DNA from: Bacillota bacterium | GTDB taxonomy: Bacteria; Bacillota; Sulfobacillia; JAJZIM01; JAJZBP01 | Reading direction: 5' to 3' | Assembly (NCBI GenBank): GCA_021798855.1 | Contig: JAJZBP010000050.1 | Coordinates: 1-11,339, forward strand | DNA length: 11,339 nucleotides | Made by a program: the position numbers and the translations under genes | Shown: piece after piece, positions 1-7,646 of the stretch | Position numbering within the stretch: the first letter of the stretch is position 1 | Layout: each line of letters starts with the position of its first letter | Notes under the pieces: generated by a model | Database searches by the model: none | What the model saw: only the letters and a program-made list of their open reading frames with translations | Told to the model about the DNA's origin: nothing

Positions 1-257
1 TAATACGGTTTTGATATTAGACATTCTCTATTCATTATCTTAAGATTTTGAGTTAAAGTATTCAATTTCATCATAATATTAGAACCCATAATGATGCTCT
101 TGAGTGATGCATCTTGTAATTAACATTGTTTATATATCATAATCTAAATGTGATAAATATGTTATAAACTACTTCTTAAATGATAATAAAAATAACATAA
201 TTACAACGCTTGCACCTAAAAATCCTGTTTCTTCAGCGATAATAGAAAAAATAAAAT
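1..257. other. AT-rich terminal segment, compositionally foreign
   Basis: About 25% G+C by hand count over 1-260, against about 60% immediately to the right. The change happens within a few codons inside the ftsW reading frame: codons for PEQHTD are still mixed, and from FIFSI onward they are almost all A/T-ending. Left of the ftsW stop (171-169) all three minus-strand frames meet stops quickly. The longest stretch is an open minus frame from about 119 to the window edge, with an ATG at 89 and about 29 codons, which I do not recognise. No transposase, terminal inverted repeat or tRNA is visible. The simplest readings are a chimeric contig end or a recombination junction. A genuine local AT-rich insertion is less likely. 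Confidence 0.7.
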
Positions 258-1050
258 CGGTATGCTGCTCCGGCAAATAAAAATACTTCAGCCTGCTCTC
301 CCCCAGACCAACTCCGAGAAGACCGCCCGAACCCAGGGCGTAAAGTCCTTGGATGATCTGGTGCCCGGAGCCCAGCGGATCCTTCCATGGGTTTAGGAAG
401 GCCAGAAAACGTGTTTTTCGGTACGGCTCGCTGAAAATCAGCGCAAAAACCACGGGTATGCTTGCCGCTCCCAAGAGCACAAGGTGCAGGGGCCGCATTC
501 CGGCGGCGTACAACATGGCCACCGCCGTAACTCCAACGGCGATGGACGTGCCCAAATCCGGCTGCAGCATCACCAAGCCCAAGCTCACCCCAAGAAACCC
601 CAGGTGAACCAGGATGGTCCTGGGGGAGAGCGAGCGGCTGCGGGAGAGAGTGTAGGCAAAAAGAAGGATCAGGGCAAATTTCAAAACCTCTGAAGGTTGC
701 AGGGTGAGTGGGCCGAGGCCGATCCAACGTCTGGCTCCGTTGACATTGCGCCCAATTCCCGGAACCAGAACCATGGTCAGGAGGATAAGCGTGGCTCCAA
801 ATCCCGGCAGAGCCAGAATGCGCCAACGGTGGTAATCCAGGCGGGAGGCGAAGAATAGCCCAATGAGACCCAGCACCGCCCAGATACTCTGCCGCTCGAA
901 GAAATAATAGGGGTTTTTGAAGACAGCCAGCGCTTCCACCGAACTCGCCGACAGAACCATGACCAAACCGATCCCCATCAGGGTTAAAACCGCCAGGAAA
1001 AGGGGCAGATCGATCGGTTTCAGCCTATCGCGCGCCGCCGCCGTCCGCAT
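169..1050 (-). CDS. ftsW: FtsW/SpoVE-type SEDS peptidoglycan glycosyltransferase, C-terminally truncated or chimeric
   Basis: This is an integral membrane SEDS glycosyltransferase that polymerises lipid II with its partner transpeptidase at the septum. The ATG at 1050 follows a strong GGAGGTG site 5 bases upstream that overlaps the mraY stop. The frame extends upstream to 1149, but that part lies in mraY. Visible family motifs are NGARRWI, LQPSEVLK, QPDLGTS, FLNPWKDPLGSGHQIIQGLYALGSG (shown by its parts: NPW, DPLGSG, QGLYALGSGG) and YLPEQHTDFIF. It has 293 residues, whereas the family usually has about 360-400, so the last two or three membrane helices are missing. The final 40 or so codons lie in AT-rich sequence but stay in frame and still look like FtsW (IIAEETGFLG). 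In Bacillota the dcw copy is often named spoVE, and the two cannot be separated here. The truncation is probably an artefact of the junction near 257. Confidence 0.88.
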   Translation of the reverse strand: MRTAAARDRLKPIDLPLFLAVLTLMGIGLVMVLSASSVEALAVFKNPYYFFERQSIWAVLGLIGLFFASRLDYHRWRILALPGFGATLILLTMVLVPGIGRNVNGARRWIGLGPLTLQPSEVLKFALILLFAYTLSRSRSLSPRTILVHLGFLGVSLGLVMLQPDLGTSIAVGVTAVAMLYAAGMRPLHLVLLGAASIPVVFALIFSEPYRKTRFLAFLNPWKDPLGSGHQIIQGLYALGSGGLLGVGLGESRLKYFYLPEQHTDFIFSIIAEETGFLGASVVIMLFLLSFKK

Positions 1051-1054
1051 GGCT

Positions 1055-2002
1055 TCACCTCCAACCAAGATATCCGAAGATCGCGAGCGCCAAACCGGCC
1101 AGCCAAAAACGCACCACCACCCGCCTTTCCGACCAACCAGCAAGTTCAAAATGATGGTGCAACGGACTCATTCGCAGGATCCGCCGGCCAAGCCACCGGA
1201 AAAAAAACACCTGCAAAATCACCGAAAGGGTCTCAACCAGGAAAATCCCGCCGATGATGGGCAGGTATAGCTCGGTGCCCGAAAGCACGGCGATGGCCGC
1301 CAGGGCTCCACCCAACGCCAGTGACCCGGTGTCCCCCATGAAAACCTTGGCCGGATGAAGGTTGAACCACAGAAAGCCAACCAAGCCACCCATCAGGGCC
1401 AAAGCCGATCTGGAAAGGTCCGGATTCCCCACCAGCACGAAGAAGGCCAGGGCGATGATGGTCAGTCCACCGGCCAGACCATCCAAACCATCGGTCAGAT
1501 TGACCGCGTTGGCCGTCCCCACCAAAATGAAAACCACCACGAAAGGCCAAAAGAAGCCCAAATGGAGGAACACCTCGGTGAAAGGCACCCGGACCGCCGT
1601 GCCCACCCCCAGCGCCTGGGCGCCCACGGACAGCACAACCCCGATGATCCCTTGGATCAGTAGCTTTTCCCTGGCCCGCAATCCCAGGCTCTTCCGGCGC
1701 ACCGCCTTCAGGAAATCATCGACGAACCCGATGGCGCCCAGGCCGAGACTGACCACCAGGACCAGGATGCTCTGTCGTCCGGGAAACAACACAACCACCG
1801 CCACGGTCAACCCGGCCAGGAAGAGGATTCCTCCCATGGCCGGGGTTCCAACCTTCACCCGGTGGGCTTCCGGCCCAGACTCCCTGACGCTTTGGCCGAA
1901 TTTCAAACGGCGCAAGAGGGGGATCAGGAGCGGCCCCAAGAGAAACGCAACGGCGAAGGCAACCAGAAAAGCGGCGTAATAAGAAAATCCAGTGCCGATC
2001 AA
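1055..2002 (-). CDS. mraY: Phospho-N-acetylmuramoyl-pentapeptide-transferase MraY
   Basis: MraY transfers phospho-MurNAc-pentapeptide from UDP to undecaprenyl phosphate at the inner face of the membrane, giving lipid I. At 315 residues it has normal length, with about ten hydrophobic helices. Key motifs are GTPAMGG near residue 52, the catalytic Asp pair in GFVDDFLK (95-96), NAVNLTDGLDGLAGG (165-179), MGDTGS (222-227) and the LHHHFE histidine motif (281-286). I chose the TTG start at 2002: an in-frame TAG lies directly before it, and AAAGGTGG sits 7 bases upstream. This start overlaps the stop of the preceding small ORF as TTGA, suggesting translational coupling. The mraY stop TGA lies in the ftsW ribosome binding site, so the two are probably coupled as well. 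Confidence 0.96.
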   Translation of the reverse strand: MIGTGFSYYAAFLVAFAVAFLLGPLLIPLLRRLKFGQSVRESGPEAHRVKVGTPAMGGILFLAGLTVAVVVLFPGRQSILVLVVSLGLGAIGFVDDFLKAVRRKSLGLRAREKLLIQGIIGVVLSVGAQALGVGTAVRVPFTEVFLHLGFFWPFVVVFILVGTANAVNLTDGLDGLAGGLTIIALAFFVLVGNPDLSRSALALMGGLVGFLWFNLHPAKVFMGDTGSLALGGALAAIAVLSGTELYLPIIGGIFLVETLSVILQVFFFRWLGRRILRMSPLHHHFELAGWSERRVVVRFWLAGLALAIFGYLGWR

Positions 2003-2325
2003 CTATGAGCCACCTTTACAGCACGGTAGCCGCGTCCGGCGGAAAACTGGCCATCAAAGGGGGAGTGAAGTTCACGGCCTTGATGCACTCCGCGGCTGAT
2101 CGGATGGGATGCCTCTGCTTCACTCTCCACCGACCATTTCACAGTCGCGCCAAGGTATTCAGCGACGGCAATCGGCGCCACAAGCGGTTTCGGCGCCACA
2201 AGCGGTTTCGGCGCCACGCTTGAGGTCTGTTCCCTGCCCTCGCCGCCGTTCCTCGGCGCCAAACCCACCTGCGCCACGGTCCAGATGAAGGGGCATTGTG
2301 CGCGGGCAGACCCTTCCATCGTCAC
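1999..2325 (-). CDS. Unrecognised small ORF between murF and mraY (108 residues)
   Basis: Seen: a GTG at 2325, 16 bases after the murF stop, is preceded by GGGGGAG at 8 bases. The frame is open for 108 residues and its TGA overlaps the mraY TTG start, so it fits the operon like a translated gene. An ATG at 2319 is an alternative start. The protein has no obvious signal peptide or membrane helix. Its middle is a repeat, APKPLV twice and then VAP, encoded by an 18-bp tandem repeat. The stretch AVAEYLGATVKWSVES resembles the core of copper amine oxidase N-terminal (stalk-type) domains, usually written like AVAEALGAxVxWD. The C-terminal 45 residues look like nothing I know. It could be a lineage-specific gene, a decayed fragment of a stalk-domain protein, or non-coding spacer that happens to be open. 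Confidence 0.42.
   Translation of the reverse strand: MTMEGSARAQCPFIWTVAQVGLAPRNGGEGREQTSSVAPKPLVAPKPLVAPIAVAEYLGATVKWSVESEAEASHPISRGVHQGRELHSPFDGQFSAGRGYRAVKVAHS
2173..2217. repeat. 18-bp tandem repeat, 2.5 copies
   Basis: The unit CGGCGCCACAAGCGGTTT occurs exactly at 2173-2190 and 2191-2208, followed by half a unit at 2209-2217. Each unit carries the palindrome GGCGCC. A related CGGCGCCAAACC lies nearby around 2253. In the minus-strand small ORF the repeat encodes a Pro-rich hexapeptide, so copy-number change would not break the frame. Confidence 0.9.
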
Positions 2326-2341
2326 CGGACGTTCTCCCCCG

Positions 2342-3766
2342 CTACTGCGAACTACCCTGAGCATCCCAGTCCTCCCGAATTGCCTGACTGACCTTCTCCA
2401 TCCCCAAGGCGCGCGAACCTTTCACCAACACCACGTCCCCGCTGCGCACTTGGGCTCGCACCCTGGTGGTCACCTCCTCCAGGTCGGCACAGAAAAAAAC
2501 CAGGCTCTTTTCCATCCCCGCCGCCAGGGCGCCCTCCCCGATTCGGCGCGCCTCTTGCCCCAAAACCAAGAGCAGGTCGCAATGGGCAGCCGCCTTATCC
2601 CCAACACTCCAGTGATATTCCGGCCCCAGGGAACCCAACTCCAACATGTCGCCCAAGACGGCCACCCGACGGCGTTCCGGCAACCCGTTGCGACCCAGGA
2701 AACTCAGGCTTTCCAAAGCCGCCCGCATCGAGCGAGGACTGGCATTGTAACAATCGTCCACCAACAGAATTTCCCCCAATTGAACCACTTCCCCTCTCAT
2801 CCCGGAGGGGGCGAAGGCCGCCAGTCCCGCCGCAATTTGCGTCGGAGACAAACCGAAGTGGTGGCCGACCGCAGCCGCCGCCAGAGCGTTTTCCACGCCC
2901 ACCCGTCCGATGGCCTTGATTTTCACCTCCACCGCGCCGCCGGGGGTTACCAAGCGGAAAAGCGTGCCCGCCACGCCTTGAAAGTGCAGGGTTTCGGCCC
3001 GCACTTCACTGCCTTCATCAAAGCCGAAGAGGATGACCGGACAGGGAGTGCGGGTGGCCATGGCCCGCAGGTAGGGATCATCCCCGTTCAAAACCGCCAA
3101 ACCGGCCTGCGGCAATTGCTCCAACAGTTCACCCTTGGCCGCGGCGATGGCCTCCCGTGAGCCGAGCAGACCAAGGTGACTTTCGCCCACGTTGGTGATC
3201 ACTCCCACCTCCGGTCGGGCCGCCAGGGCCAAATCTCTTATTTCTCCCTTCCCCCGCATCCCCATCTCCAGTACGGCCATTTGGTGGGAATCGTCCAAGC
3301 TGAACATGGTCAGGGGAAGACCGATTTGCGAATTGTAATTTCCACGGTTTTTCAGCACCCGGAATCCTTCCCCCAACACCTGGGCGCACAGATCCTTGGT
3401 GGTTGTTTTTCCCACACTCCCGGTTATTCCCACCACCCGGACGGGAAACCGGCGACGGTAACCGGCAGCCAGATCCAATAGGGCTTTTCCCGTGTCCCGG
3501 ACCAGGATCAGGGGACAGGCAACATCCAAAGGCTGATTGGCCATGACCGCAACTGCCCCGTCCGCGCAGGCGGCTTGGGCAAAGACGTGCCCGTCGGTGC
3601 GTTCGCCGGGCAGGGCCACAAAGAGATCGCCGCCCGCCACCGTCCGGCTGTCCACGGTCACTCCCCCGATCCATGCCCGCTCCGTGCCCGGAGCCCCCGC
3701 CAGAATCCGCCCCCCGGCAAGTTCGGCGGCCGCACCAACCGTGAACAGTCCCCTCCGCTCCTTCAT
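2342..3766 (-). CDS. murF: UDP-N-acetylmuramoyl-tripeptide--D-alanyl-D-alanine ligase MurF
   Basis: This cytoplasmic Mur ligase adds D-Ala-D-Ala to UDP-MurNAc-tripeptide using ATP, giving the pentapeptide precursor used by MraY. At 474 residues it is close to the usual 450-470. The N-terminal substrate domain covers about 1-105 (VTVDSRTVAGGDLFVA). The central ATPase has the P-loop GITGSVGKTTTKD (113-125, Lys120), followed by NRGNYNSQIGLP (140-151), VLEMGM (165-170) and TNVGESHL (191-198). The C-terminal domain has VDDCYNASPRSM (336-347), which separates MurF from MurE and MurC. The start ATG overlaps the murE stop as ATGA, a typical coupled arrangement, with GGGAG just upstream. Confidence 0.97.
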   Translation of the reverse strand: MKERRGLFTVGAAAELAGGRILAGAPGTERAWIGGVTVDSRTVAGGDLFVALPGERTDGHVFAQAACADGAVAVMANQPLDVACPLILVRDTGKALLDLAAGYRRRFPVRVVGITGSVGKTTTKDLCAQVLGEGFRVLKNRGNYNSQIGLPLTMFSLDDSHQMAVLEMGMRGKGEIRDLALAARPEVGVITNVGESHLGLLGSREAIAAAKGELLEQLPQAGLAVLNGDDPYLRAMATRTPCPVILFGFDEGSEVRAETLHFQGVAGTLFRLVTPGGAVEVKIKAIGRVGVENALAAAAVGHHFGLSPTQIAAGLAAFAPSGMRGEVVQLGEILLVDDCYNASPRSMRAALESLSFLGRNGLPERRRVAVLGDMLELGSLGPEYHWSVGDKAAAHCDLLLVLGQEARRIGEGALAAGMEKSLVFFCADLEEVTTRVRAQVRSGDVVLVKGSRALGMEKVSQAIREDWDAQGSSQ

Positions 3767-5304
3767 CGCACTCCCGCCAGCCGCCGCAGTTCCAACGTCG
3801 CCACCTGGACGTCATTGAACGGCACTCGCCGATCACTGAACAACTGGTATCCCTCGTGTCCCTTGCCGGCGATAACCACCACGTCCTCTCCCCGAGCCAT
3901 TTCCATCGCCGCCCGGATCGCCTGTGATCGGTCCTCCACCACGGCGTAGCCGCCTTTTCCCGTCCCCCGAAAGCCGCCTTCCACTTCGGCCAGAATGGCC
4001 AGCGGTTCTTCCGACCTGGGGTTGTCGGAGGTCAAAAACGTAAAATCAGCCAGACGGGCCGCGATCCCACCCATCAGGGGGCGCTTACCCCGGTCCCGGT
4101 CGCCGCCGCACCCAAAGACAGCGATCACCCGACCTTTGGCCAATTCTCGCACCGCGGTCAGGACTTTTTCCAATCCGTCCGGGGTATGGGCGTAGTCCAC
4201 CAGAACCGTGAATTCCTGCCCCCCCAGCACCCGTTCCATCCTACCGGGCACCCCGGCGAATCCCTCCAAGCCGGCCACGATCACTTCCGGGGAAATTCCG
4301 GCCAGATGCGCCGCGGCGGCGGCGGCCATAGCGTTGGCCACGTTGAAGCGGCCCGGAATCCTCAAGTTCACCCTGCTTTCGCCTCCCGGCAGGATCAGGG
4401 TGAAAGACGAAGAATCCGTGCCCAGTTCCAGGGCTTCGGCCCTCACCGTCGCCTGCGGGGAGAAGCCGTAAAACACGACGGGAACCCGGGTGATTCCGTA
4501 GAAATATTGGCTGCTGGCATCATCGAGGTTGAGGGCGGCTCCCCGTGGGTAAGCCTTGCGGGAGAAGGCCGACGGACTCTCGGCACCGGAGCCATGCCCG
4601 GCTGCCGGCGCCAGGGCGGAAAAAAGCTTACCTTTGGCCTGACGATAATGTTCCAGGGTACGGTGAAAATCCAGGTGGTCCTGGGTCAGGTTGGTGAAAA
4701 CGGCCAAGTCAAACTCGCAGGCTTCCACCCTGCTCAGGGCCAGCGCATGGGAGGAAACCTCCATAACCACGGACGTGTCTTGGGCGTCCACCATCTTGGC
4801 CAGGAGACGTTGCAGATCGGCCGACTCCGGGGTCGTCCGTTCCGGCCGTTCCCGCTTCCCACCCACGACGGTTTCCACCGTACCGATCAGTCCCGTGCTC
4901 TCGCCGGAGGCTTCCAAAATGACGCGCAGGAGCCCAGCGGTGGTGGTCTTGCCGTTGGTCCCGGTGACCCCCGCCACCCGCAATTTCCGTGAAGGCTGTT
5001 CGAAAAACGCCGCCGCCAAAGAGCCAAGCGCCCGGCGGGAATTTTCCACCAACAATTGGGGCACGGTCAAGCCGGGGGTTTCCTCCTCCACCACCACCAC
5101 CACGGCGCCGTTGGCCACGGCCTGCGGTAAAAAGGTATGGCCGTCATGCAGCATCCCCCTGACGGCAACGAACAAATCCCCTTTTTCCACCCGCCTGGAG
5201 TCGTAGGCGATCCCCCGGACCGGCACGGCACCGGCCGCCGAGAGCCGAGAGGGAATCGGCCACAATTCCCTCAGCAGTTTTACCCTCGGTTTTCCGTCGG
5301 CCAA
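3763..5304 (-). CDS. murE: UDP-N-acetylmuramoyl-tripeptide synthetase MurE, meso-diaminopimelate type
   Basis: MurE adds the third stem-peptide residue to UDP-MurNAc-L-Ala-D-Glu with ATP. Motifs, numbered from the TTG at 5304: IAYDSRRVEKGDLFVA (32-47), P-loop GVTGTNGKTTT (112-122), TTPESADL, EVSSHALA (182-189), the AKGKLF loop expected to carry the carbamylated Lys (223-228), DYAHTPDGLE (370-379), DNPRSEEP (427-434) and GKGHE (480-484). DNPR is the specificity signature for meso-diaminopimelate, so the wall is DAP-type. The TTG has GGGAGGTGA at 6 bases. A GTG at 5331 would add 9 residues but has a poor binding site. Residues about 232-257 (Gly/Ser/Ala-rich) form a slightly longer loop than usual. 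It overlaps murF by 4 bases. Confidence 0.95.
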   Translation of the reverse strand: MADGKPRVKLLRELWPIPSRLSAAGAVPVRGIAYDSRRVEKGDLFVAVRGMLHDGHTFLPQAVANGAVVVVVEEETPGLTVPQLLVENSRRALGSLAAAFFEQPSRKLRVAGVTGTNGKTTTAGLLRVILEASGESTGLIGTVETVVGGKRERPERTTPESADLQRLLAKMVDAQDTSVVMEVSSHALALSRVEACEFDLAVFTNLTQDHLDFHRTLEHYRQAKGKLFSALAPAAGHGSGAESPSAFSRKAYPRGAALNLDDASSQYFYGITRVPVVFYGFSPQATVRAEALELGTDSSSFTLILPGGESRVNLRIPGRFNVANAMAAAAAAHLAGISPEVIVAGLEGFAGVPGRMERVLGGQEFTVLVDYAHTPDGLEKVLTAVRELAKGRVIAVFGCGGDRDRGKRPLMGGIAARLADFTFLTSDNPRSEEPLAILAEVEGGFRGTGKGGYAVVEDRSQAIRAAMEMARGEDVVVIAGKGHEGYQLFSDRRVPFNDVQVATLELRRLAGVR

Positions 5305-5359
5305 GTCCTTCACCTCCCAGCGCTCCTTCACCCATTTGGGCTGCCCCCGGCCGATTCGC

Positions 5360-7066
5360 CTAACCCGTTTTGGTTGCCACCGGAACGTTCGGCTTGATCT
5401 TCAAATAATTCAAGGCTTCTTCCATCACCCGGGCAAACACCGGCGCGGCGATTTGTCCTCCGTAATATTCTCCCACCGGTCGATGAATAACCACCAATAC
5501 TGCAAGCCTGGGGTTGGGTACCGGGCCGAAACCGACGAAATTGGCGATGTACTGTCCCTCCACGTACCGCCCGTTCACCACCGCCTGAGCCGTCCCGGTC
5601 TTGCCTGCCAAAACATAGCCGGGAACGGCAGCCTTTTTGCCCGTTCCGGCCATCACGCCGACCAAAAGGGAAGTGACCTCTTTGGCCACCCCCGGCGAGA
5701 GCACCCGACGGATCATTTCCCGTCCGGGTGGTTTCACCACCTTTCCCACCGGAGAAAGCACCTCCCTGATCACGTGGGGGCGAACCATCTCTCCTCCGTT
5801 GGCGATGGCGCAAATGGCCGTCAGGAGTTGCAGGGGGGTCACCGCCAAAGTCTGCCCGAAGGCCATGACCGCCAGGTCCACCGGACGGACGTTTTTCTCC
5901 GGGGGGTAAATGCTCCTGGTCTCGCCGGGAAGGTCCACCCCCGAACGGTTCAATAACCCAAAAGCCCTCAGGTAACGGTAGAAGGTCGGCGTTCCCAGTT
6001 TCTCCCCCATCGCCACAAAGCCGACGTTGCAGGAATTGGCCACAACCTGAGCCAAATCGACGCTGCCGTGCCCCCCGTCTTTCCAGCACCGGATGGGAAT
6101 TCCAGTTACCTTGGTGTAACCGGGATCATAAAACCGGCTGTTCGCGTTCACCACCTTCTCCTGCAAAGCAGCGGCCAGGGTGATTGGCTTGAAAGTGGAA
6201 CCCGGTGGAAAGGTGTCGGACACCACCGGATCTCTCCAGTCCTTGGGAGGATATTCCCAATAGGTGTTTGGATTATAAGCCGGACGGTTGGCCAAGGCCA
6301 GAATTCCGCCGCTTTTTGGATTCATAATCAAGATGCTCACTCCGGCGGCGCCGGTCGCGTCTTGAGCTTGACGGGCCGCCCGTTCGGCGATCAGTTGCAA
6401 GTGGGCATCCAGGGACAGGACCACGGTGTCTCCGGGCACCGGTGGAGTATAGGTATGCACCGCCCAAGGCATCTGACGGTTCAAAGCGTCCATCTCCACC
6501 CGGACGGCCCCGGCCTTGCCGGTGAGATAACGGTCGGCGGACAACTCGATCCCTTCCAAGCCCTGGTTGTCGCTGCCGGCAAAACCAATTACCTGGGAAG
6601 CCAGGGTTCCACCCGGATAGAATCGTTTCGCTTCCGGCACCACCCCTATCCCCGGCAAACCGGCTTTGCGCACCCGCAGGACGAGCGCCGAAGAGGCATG
6701 CCGCTTGAGCCAGACCACCGCCGCAGATTGCCCGAGACGGGACAAGAGCCCCGCAGCCGGGGTGTCCAGGATGCCGGATAAGGTTCGAGCCGCCCCGACT
6801 TTGTCGGATATCTGCGCAGGAACACCATATATTCCAAAACCTCCGAGGGAAGTGGCCAACACCCTCCCCTCCCGGTCCAGAATAGCCCCCCGAGGGGCCT
6901 GCACCGGCACCGCCCGCAGGCGAACCCGCAGGGCTTTTTCCAGTAAGTTCTGACCGTGATAACTCTCCAACCAACCGACCCTCAACAACAGGATACCACT
7001 GAATAGGACTGTTGCAAAAAGAAACGCCAAAACCCGCTTCCGGGCACCGATTCCCGGTGGTTCCAT
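5360..7066 (-). CDS. ftsI: Septal peptidoglycan transpeptidase FtsI (class B penicillin-binding protein)
   Basis: This membrane-anchored D,D-transpeptidase crosslinks septal peptidoglycan and partners with FtsW. It has 568 residues. A short basic N-terminus precedes a single membrane helix at about 11-30. The dimerisation/pedestal domain follows, with APRGAILDREGRVLA (57-71) and RFYPGGTLASQVIG (148-161). The catalytic domain has SxxK as S290-T-F-K293 in PPGSTFKP, SxN as S345-C-N347, and KTGTAQ at 489-494. There is no PASTA domain at the end, so it is more like a vegetative FtsI than SpoVD. The ATG at 7066 is the first possible start because an in-frame TGA lies 9 bases upstream. Its binding site is weak (GGTGA at 6 bases, or AGGAG at 13). 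The gap from ftsL is 87 bases with no gene. Confidence 0.96.
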   Translation of the reverse strand: MEPPGIGARKRVLAFLFATVLFSGILLLRVGWLESYHGQNLLEKALRVRLRAVPVQAPRGAILDREGRVLATSLGGFGIYGVPAQISDKVGAARTLSGILDTPAAGLLSRLGQSAAVVWLKRHASSALVLRVRKAGLPGIGVVPEAKRFYPGGTLASQVIGFAGSDNQGLEGIELSADRYLTGKAGAVRVEMDALNRQMPWAVHTYTPPVPGDTVVLSLDAHLQLIAERAARQAQDATGAAGVSILIMNPKSGGILALANRPAYNPNTYWEYPPKDWRDPVVSDTFPPGSTFKPITLAAALQEKVVNANSRFYDPGYTKVTGIPIRCWKDGGHGSVDLAQVVANSCNVGFVAMGEKLGTPTFYRYLRAFGLLNRSGVDLPGETRSIYPPEKNVRPVDLAVMAFGQTLAVTPLQLLTAICAIANGGEMVRPHVIREVLSPVGKVVKPPGREMIRRVLSPGVAKEVTSLLVGVMAGTGKKAAVPGYVLAGKTGTAQAVVNGRYVEGQYIANFVGFGPVPNPRLAVLVVIHRPVGEYYGGQIAAPVFARVMEEALNYLKIKPNVPVATKTG

Positions 7067-7153
7067 TTCGGATCACCAACTCCTGCCGTTGGTCCCGCCG
7101 GCCACGGCCGATCCGATCGCTCCGCCCACCCCCACCGCGATTCCCGGTCTCTT

Positions 7154-7552
7154 TCAAGCCCCTTTCCCCCACAGCCCACCACGCACCGCCGTGGCGGGTA
7201 GCACAACCACCTCGGCCGGCGCCAGCCTTGCGGCCGCCCGTGACGACAGCAGATTGGCCGTGCTCTCTTGCCGGGCCAGTTCCGCCGAGAGGAGTTGATT
7301 CTGAGCCCTGGCGAATGTCAGAGCCTGGTTAATGCGGTCCAAACGATAATTTTGCGACTCCAAGACCATGTTCCTGGACAACACCAAGACGGCTAAAGCC
7401 AGGATCAGGCCCAAGTCCGCCAGGTAGCGCAACAGGAAACGCCGTTCTTTCCCCGGTTTACGCCACGGATCCCTGCGTCCCCCGGGAGCAACTTCCGGAG
7501 TCTCAACCTCAGGCAAATATGGTTCTTCATCCAGCCGGCGGGCCACTAGCAA
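7154..7552 (-). CDS. ftsL: FtsL-like cell division protein
   Basis: This is a short bitopic divisome protein that works with DivIC/FtsB-type partners to recruit and activate FtsWI. From the TTG at 7552 it has 132 residues. A charged Pro/Glu/Arg-rich cytoplasmic tail spans about 1-40, with basic KPGKERR just before one hydrophobic helix (about 40-59). A predicted coiled coil follows (about 66-105, QNYRLDRINQALTFARAQNQLL in character: Leu/Ala heptads with Gln). The TTG has GGGGGGA at 6 bases. A GTG at 7546 would be two residues shorter, and the frame is open upstream to 7600. FtsL sequences diverge quickly, so the name rests mainly on topology and on position between rsmH and ftsI. Confidence 0.85.
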   Translation of the reverse strand: MLVARRLDEEPYLPEVETPEVAPGGRRDPWRKPGKERRFLLRYLADLGLILALAVLVLSRNMVLESQNYRLDRINQALTFARAQNQLLSAELARQESTANLLSSRAAARLAPAEVVVLPATAVRGGLWGKGA

Positions 7553-7646
7553 GCATATTCCCCCCCTTACCGAGCAATTACGATAACCCCTAAATTCCAA
7601 TTACCGCGCGACGAGCAAGCGTTCAACGCGCAAGCGCCAACCGGGA

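Noticed and set aside
169..171. Recoded TAG in ftsW allowing read-through
   Set aside because: The frame beyond meets further stops within about 15 codons and shows no FtsW-like sequence.
1..257. Insertion sequence or prophage edge disrupting ftsW
   Set aside because: No transposase, inverted terminal repeat, target duplication or att-like site is visible, and FtsW-like sequence continues into the AT-rich side.
2285..3160. Long plus-strand ORF opposite murF
   Set aside because: It is antisense to an intact MurF with all motifs and shows the His/Gln/Arg-rich composition of a shadow frame.
6273..7172. Long alternative-frame ORF across ftsI
   Set aside because: It lies wholly over the well supported ftsI frame, is rich in Gly and Arg as expected from GC-rich shadow frames, and has no recognisable domain.
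7580..7640. Internal promoter before ftsL (minus-strand TTGAAC, 17 bases, TAATTG)
   Set aside because: The -10 match is poor and the region lies within a compact operon, so it is not supported.
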